A DNA stretch of 64,000 bases, taken from Streptomyces cadmiisoli. Its GTDB lineage: Bacteria > Actinomycetota > Actinomycetes > Streptomycetales > Streptomycetaceae. Both the position numbers and the translations under genes were made by a program. The stretch covers positions 6,138,001 to 6,202,000 of the forward strand of contig NZ_CP030073.1 of the NCBI RefSeq assembly GCF_003261055.1. The letters are read 5' to 3'. Every line of letters begins with the position of its first letter. Position 1 is the first letter of the stretch. Below, one piece after another: positions 60,372-64,000 of this stretch. Below the pieces are notes generated by a model. That model saw nothing but the letters and a program-made list of their open reading frames with translations. It searched no databases and was not told the origin of the DNA.

Positions 60372-62000
60372 ATGACCGCTCCCGCCGCCTCCGGGCCCCG
60401 TGTGACGGACGCCGTGCACCGGCGACGCTGGGTGATCCTCGGCGTCCTCATGCTGAGCCTGCTGATCGTCGTGCTCGACAACTCGATCCTGAACGTCGCC
60501 GTCAAGACGATCTCCACACCCGCCCCGACCGGCCTGGGCGCCACCCAGAGCGAGCTGGAGTGGGCGATCAACGCCTACACCCTGGTCTTCGCCGGACTGC
60601 TGTTCAGCGCGGGACTCCTCGGGGACCGGCTGGGCCGGAAGAAGGTGCTGCTCGGCGGGCTCGTGATGTTCGGCGCCGGCTCCGCCCTGGCCGCGTTCTC
60701 CGGGTCGCCGGGCGAACTCATCGTCTTCCGCGCGGTGATGGGCCTCGGCGCCGCCTTCGTGATGCCGGCCACGCTGGCCGTCCTCATGAACGTCTTCGAG
60801 CGCGACGAGCAGCCCAAGGCCATCGGCATCTGGGCCGGCGGAGTCGGTCTGGCCATCGCGATCGGCCCGATCACCGGCGGTGTGCTCCTCGACCACTTCT
60901 GGTGGGGCTCGGTGTTCCTGGTCAACGTGCCGATCGTGCTGCTCGCGGTCGGGCTGATGCTGTGGCTGGTACCGGACTCCCGCGATCCGCACCCCGGCCG
61001 CGTCGACCCCGTCGGCGTGGTGCTGTCCGTCGTCGGCCTCGTCCTGCTCGTCTACGGCATCATCCGCGGCGGCCAGCTCGCCGACTTCACGGACCCCGTC
61101 GTGCTCGCGGCGGCCGGCGCCGGACTCGCCGTCCTCGTCGCCTTCGTCCTGTTCGAGAAGCGCAGCGACCATCCGTCCATCGACGTCGGCTACTTCAGGA
61201 ACAAGGTGTTCTCGGCCGCGATCTCCGTCATCGCGCTGGTCTTCTTCGCGCTGATGGGCGTGACCTTCTTCGCCGTCTTCTACACGCAGAGCGTGCGCGG
61301 CTATTCACCGTTCGAGACCGGGCTGCTGATGCTGCCGCTGGCCGCCGCGCAGATGATCTTCGCGCCGCGCGCCCGGCTGGTCGTCGACCGCTTCGGACAC
61401 AAGGCCACCACCACCGGCGGCATGCTGGTCATCGCCGCGACACTCGCCGCCTTCGCCACGCTGGAGGCCGACACGCCGATCTGGATCCTGGAGGTCGTCT
61501 TCTTCCTCATGGGCACCGGCATGGCGCACATCATGACGCCGACCAGTGTGGTCATCATGCAGACCCTGCCCAGGGAGAAGGCCGGCTCCGCCTCCGCCCT
61601 CAGCAACACCTTCCGGCAGGTCGGCGGGGCCCTCGGCATCGCCGTCCTCGGCTCGGTCCTGTCGACCGCCTACCGCACCTCCGTCCAGGACGACTTGACC
61701 GTGCTGCCCGCCGCGGCGCGCCACTCCGCGGGCGAGTCCATAGAGGCCACCCTCGCCGCCGCCGCGCGGCTCGGCCCCGAGGGCAGGGCGCTGGTCACGC
61801 CCGCCAACGACGCGTTCCTGCACGCCATGCATGTCACGGCGCTGTCCGGGGCCGGCGTGGCCCTGGTCGGGGCGGTGGTGGTGGCGCTGTACCTGCCGGG
61901 GCGGACCGCGGCGCCGGCCGGTGAGGGCCGTGCCGCCGCGGCCCGGCCGTCGTTCTCCGGGGAGAATCTCTCGGGACAGCGAAGGAAGGAAGCACCGTGA
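60372..62000 (+). CDS. DHA2-family MFS drug efflux transporter
   Basis: 542 residues with 14 hydrophobic segments. [18 protein letters not shown] at helix 1, [16 protein letters not shown] as motif A, and [12 protein letters not shown] plus [10 protein letters not shown] fit EmrB/QacA-type exporters. The C-terminus is a Pro/Ala-rich cytoplasmic tail. It is co-transcribed and coupled (GTGA overlap) with a TetR regulator, and the promoter has two adjacent palindromes. Confidence 0.92.
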   Translation: MTAPAASGPRVTDAVHRRRWVILGVLMLSLLIVVLDNSILNVAVKTISTPAPTGLGATQSELEWAINAYTLVFAGLLFSAGLLGDRLGRKKVLLGGLVMFGAGSALAAFSGSPGELIVFRAVMGLGAAFVMPATLAVLMNVFERDEQPKAIGIWAGGVGLAIAIGPITGGVLLDHFWWGSVFLVNVPIVLLAVGLMLWLVPDSRDPHPGRVDPVGVVLSVVGLVLLVYGIIRGGQLADFTDPVVLAAAGAGLAVLVAFVLFEKRSDHPSIDVGYFRNKVFSAAISVIALVFFALMGVTFFAVFYTQSVRGYSPFETGLLMLPLAAAQMIFAPRARLVVDRFGHKATTTGGMLVIAATLAAFATLEADTPIWILEVVFFLMGTGMAHIMTPTSVVIMQTLPREKAGSASALSNTFRQVGGALGIAVLGSVLSTAYRTSVQDDLTVLPAAARHSAGESIEATLAAAARLGPEGRALVTPANDAFLHAMHVTALSGAGVALVGAVVVALYLPGRTAAPAGEGRAAAARPSFSGENLSGQRRKEAP

Positions 62001-62623
62001 GCCTCGCCGAAAGCCCCCGGCCGGCCGGCCCCGCGCGGGGCCGCCCCAGGAGCGAAGCCGTGGAACGGGCCATCGTCGAGGGCACGATGAAGCTCCTGGA
62101 GGACGGCGTCCCGCTCGCGGAACTCTCCATCGAGCGCATCGCCCGTACCGCCGGCGTCGGCAAGGCCGCCATCTACCGGCGCTGGCGCGGCAAGGAGGAA
62201 CTCTTCGTCGACGTGGTCCGCACCGCGGAGCCCCCCGACCCCGAACTCCCCGGCACCAGCGTGCGCGACGACCTCGTCGTGCTCCTGGAGATCCTGCGCC
62301 GACGCGGACTGGCCAGCCGCTCCTCGGCGATCCTGCACAGCGTCCACGCCCAGATGAAGAGCAGCCCCCGTGTCTGGGCCGCCTATCACAGCGCCGTCAT
62401 AGCGCCCCGCCACCGACTCGGACTGGAGATCCTGCGCCGCGGCCAGGCGAACGGTGAACTGCGCACCGACATCGACGTCGAGGTGATGCACGACATCATC
62501 GTCGGCCCCATGCTGGTCCGTTCACTGCTGCGCGCCGACGCCGATCTGCCCGAGGGCCTCTCGGAGCGGATCGTCGACACGGTGCTCGACGGCCTACGCC
62601 CCGTCAGTTCGCCGGGCGCGTAG
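61997..62623 (+). CDS. TetR-family repressor of the upstream MFS gene
   Basis: 208 residues, GTG start with GGAAGGAAG upstream. The helix-turn-helix is [20 protein letters not shown] (about residues 43-62). The ligand domain ([40 protein letters not shown]) belongs to the TetR_C_11-like group often paired with EmrB-type exporters. It probably represses its own operon through the 60325 operator, with release by the exported compound. Confidence 0.9.
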   Translation: MSLAESPRPAGPARGRPRSEAVERAIVEGTMKLLEDGVPLAELSIERIARTAGVGKAAIYRRWRGKEELFVDVVRTAEPPDPELPGTSVRDDLVVLLEILRRRGLASRSSAILHSVHAQMKSSPRVWAAYHSAVIAPRHRLGLEILRRGQANGELRTDIDVEVMHDIIVGPMLVRSLLRADADLPEGLSERIVDTVLDGLRPVSSPGA

Positions 62624-62806
62624 CCCGAATGTGCGCGTTTCGTCACAGAGCACGACGCGAAGGCCCGAAACGGAACCCCCCGCGCCGAACTGTTCGTCCC
62701 AAGTGCCCGTACGGCCGTCGCGGGACGGCAGGATCGGAGCCGATCATCCCCTAGGGTCGTAGCAGTGGGGGACGACGGTGTGCACGGCAGGTAGCGAGGC
62801 GACGGT

Positions 62807-63859
62807 ATGGCGCAGCAGGCATACGTGACGGAGACGGACAACGGCGGCTCGGAGCCCGAGCGCCCGGGATCTCGGCTTCGGCGCGTGGCCGGCCGGGTGG
62901 CCGCGGGCTGGCGCGGCGACCGGCGTATCTGGCGGCGCGGTCTGATCGTGGCCGCCGTCGCGCTGCTGCTGGCGCTGGTCATGGTGGGCCACGCGTACAT
63001 CCCGAACAGCGTGGGCAACCTCGGCAGCCTGACCGAGACGTTCCTGCCGTGGATAGGCGTGTTCGTGCCGCTGCTGTTCCTGCTGGCCCTGGTGCGCCGG
63101 TCCGCCGTCGCGCTCATCGCCGTGCTGATCCCGGCGGTCGTGTGGTTCAACATCTTCGGCGGGCTGCTCAGCGACAAGGCGGGCGCGGCCGGCGGCCACG
63201 TCACCGTCGTCACGCACAACGTCAACGCCGACAACCCCGACGCCCCCGGCACCGCCCGGGACGTGGCCGCCTCCGGCGCCGACGTGGTGGCGCTGGAGGA
63301 GCTGACGGCCTCGGCCGTGCCGGTCTACGAGTCGGCGCTGGCGGCGGCGTACAAGTACCACTCGGTGCAGGGCACCGTCGGCCTGTGGAGCAAGTACCCG
63401 CTCCGCGACGTACGGCCGGTCGACATCAAGCTGGGCTGGATCCGGGCCATGCGCGCCACCGTGCGCACGCCCGAGGGGCCGCTCGCCGTCTACGTCGCCC
63501 ACCTCCCCTCGGTCCGGGTCAAGCTGGAGGCGGGGTTCACCGCCCGCGAGCGCGACACCAGCGCCGACGCGCTCGGCGAGGCCATCGGCGACGAGCAGCT
63601 GCCCAGGACGGTCCTGCTCGGCGACCTGAACGGCACCATGAACGACCGCGCGCTCAAGGCCGTGACCGCCCAGATGCGCTCCACGCAGGGCGCGGCGGGC
63701 AGCGGGTTCGGCTTCAGCTGGCCGGCCTCGTTCCCGATGGCGCGGATCGACCAGATCTTGGTCAAGGGTGTGGAACCGGTCAGCTCCTGGACGCTGCCGG
63801 AGACGACCAGCGATCATCTGCCGGTGGCGGCGCGGGTGAAGATGGACCCGTCGTCCTGA
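62807..63859 (+). CDS. Membrane-anchored endonuclease/exonuclease/phosphatase-family protein
   Basis: 350 residues. A basic N-terminus precedes three hydrophobic segments (about residues 45-63, 72-98, 102-122). The EEP domain follows: VVTHNVNADNPD, VVALEEL (metal Glu), YVAHLPS, LLGDLNGTMND and SDHLPVAARV (catalytic His). It faces outside if three helices are correct and may hydrolyse phosphodiesters, DNA or phospholipids. TAGGGT near 62752 is a likely -10 box. Confidence 0.9.
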   Translation: MAQQAYVTETDNGGSEPERPGSRLRRVAGRVAAGWRGDRRIWRRGLIVAAVALLLALVMVGHAYIPNSVGNLGSLTETFLPWIGVFVPLLFLLALVRRSAVALIAVLIPAVVWFNIFGGLLSDKAGAAGGHVTVVTHNVNADNPDAPGTARDVAASGADVVALEELTASAVPVYESALAAAYKYHSVQGTVGLWSKYPLRDVRPVDIKLGWIRAMRATVRTPEGPLAVYVAHLPSVRVKLEAGFTARERDTSADALGEAIGDEQLPRTVLLGDLNGTMNDRALKAVTAQMRSTQGAAGSGFGFSWPASFPMARIDQILVKGVEPVSSWTLPETTSDHLPVAARVKMDPSS

Positions 63860-63975
63860 GGGGTGGCGGCAGGGCCGTCGCAACCCGGGCTTAACCTGTC
63901 GGAATACTGAGCCTGGCAGACTTTGTTCCGAGGATGAACATAAAGTCCGCGGAACTTCGCTCTGAAAGGCCTTTC

Positions 63976-64000
63976 ATGCCCTTGGCCCTGCTCGCCCTCG
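63976..64000 (+). CDS. Start of a probable MFS transporter, cut by the window edge
   Basis: Only eight codons are visible (MPLALLAL) after AAAGG at a proper distance. This beginning is typical of DHA1-family MFS proteins in Streptomyces; the rest lies outside the window. Confidence 0.45.

Noticed and set aside
1..64000. CRISPR array
   Set aside because: No series of regularly spaced 25-40 base repeats was found; the only tandem repeats are short and G/C-rich.

Overview
The window is high-GC actinobacterial DNA and almost certainly comes from a Streptomyces chromosome. The signs are very strong G/C preference at third codon positions, many GTG and a few probable CTG starts, GTGA/CTGA/ATGA translational coupling, leaderless-looking genes, and typical Streptomyces families (RNase H/acid phosphatase fusion, BTAD-NB-ARC regulator, XRE/DUF397/ATP-binding trio, DmdR-type iron box, a TTA codon in a regulator). 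Gene content resembles the S. coelicolor chromosome core with small accessory insertions. All functions are from reading the sequence; no database search was run.

Layout: 1-2767, a coupled glycosyltransferase / methyltransferase / prenyltransferase-like operon (first gene cut by the window edge). 2784-10629, an F420-type oxidoreductase, membrane and cell-wall proteins, a small methyltransferase and two divergent MFS exporters. 10742-13891, a three-gene operon (MaoC hydratase, Zn alcohol dehydrogenase, Hsd4A-like SDR) behind a KstR-like operator, suggesting sterol or acyl-CoA side-chain metabolism. 15557-18603, the conserved Nif3 / zinc-ribbon / RNase H-phosphatase cluster. 18578-23927, aldolase, YaaA, an autoregulated MerR gene, AraC, EamA and the RNase P RNA gene rnpB.

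23928-32771 is the accessory segment. It holds a decayed toxin-antitoxin-like pair (frameshift plus in-frame amber), an ATP-binding anti-sigma-like protein, a single-chain restriction-modification enzyme with lower GC, an XRE regulator with a TTA codon and its DUF397 partner, a broken EcsC-family gene, and a conserved protein of unknown function (31520-32251). Directly after that protein lie two RNAs that fold as circularly permuted tRNAs: the 3' half (T arm, acceptor 3' strand) precedes the 5' half (acceptor 5' strand, D arm), the acceptor stem is capped by a loop, and the anticodon arm is open. Both keep the canonical tRNA landmarks. This protein plus permuted-tRNA-like array is the most unusual element in the window.

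32772-64000 is mostly ordinary core: MazG-like, DoxX, a MerR-type promoter driving an aldo/keto reductase, SDR, Tat-exported PhoD phosphatase, several MFS exporters, a serine hydrolase, Rsm22-like methyltransferase, TetR regulators, primase-polymerase domain protein, heme oxygenase under an iron box, methionine aminopeptidase, an intracellular sialidase, F420-NADP reductase, M50 protease, a large BTAD regulator, a DrrAB-type ABC exporter, panB, and an MFS-TetR pair behind nested palindromes.
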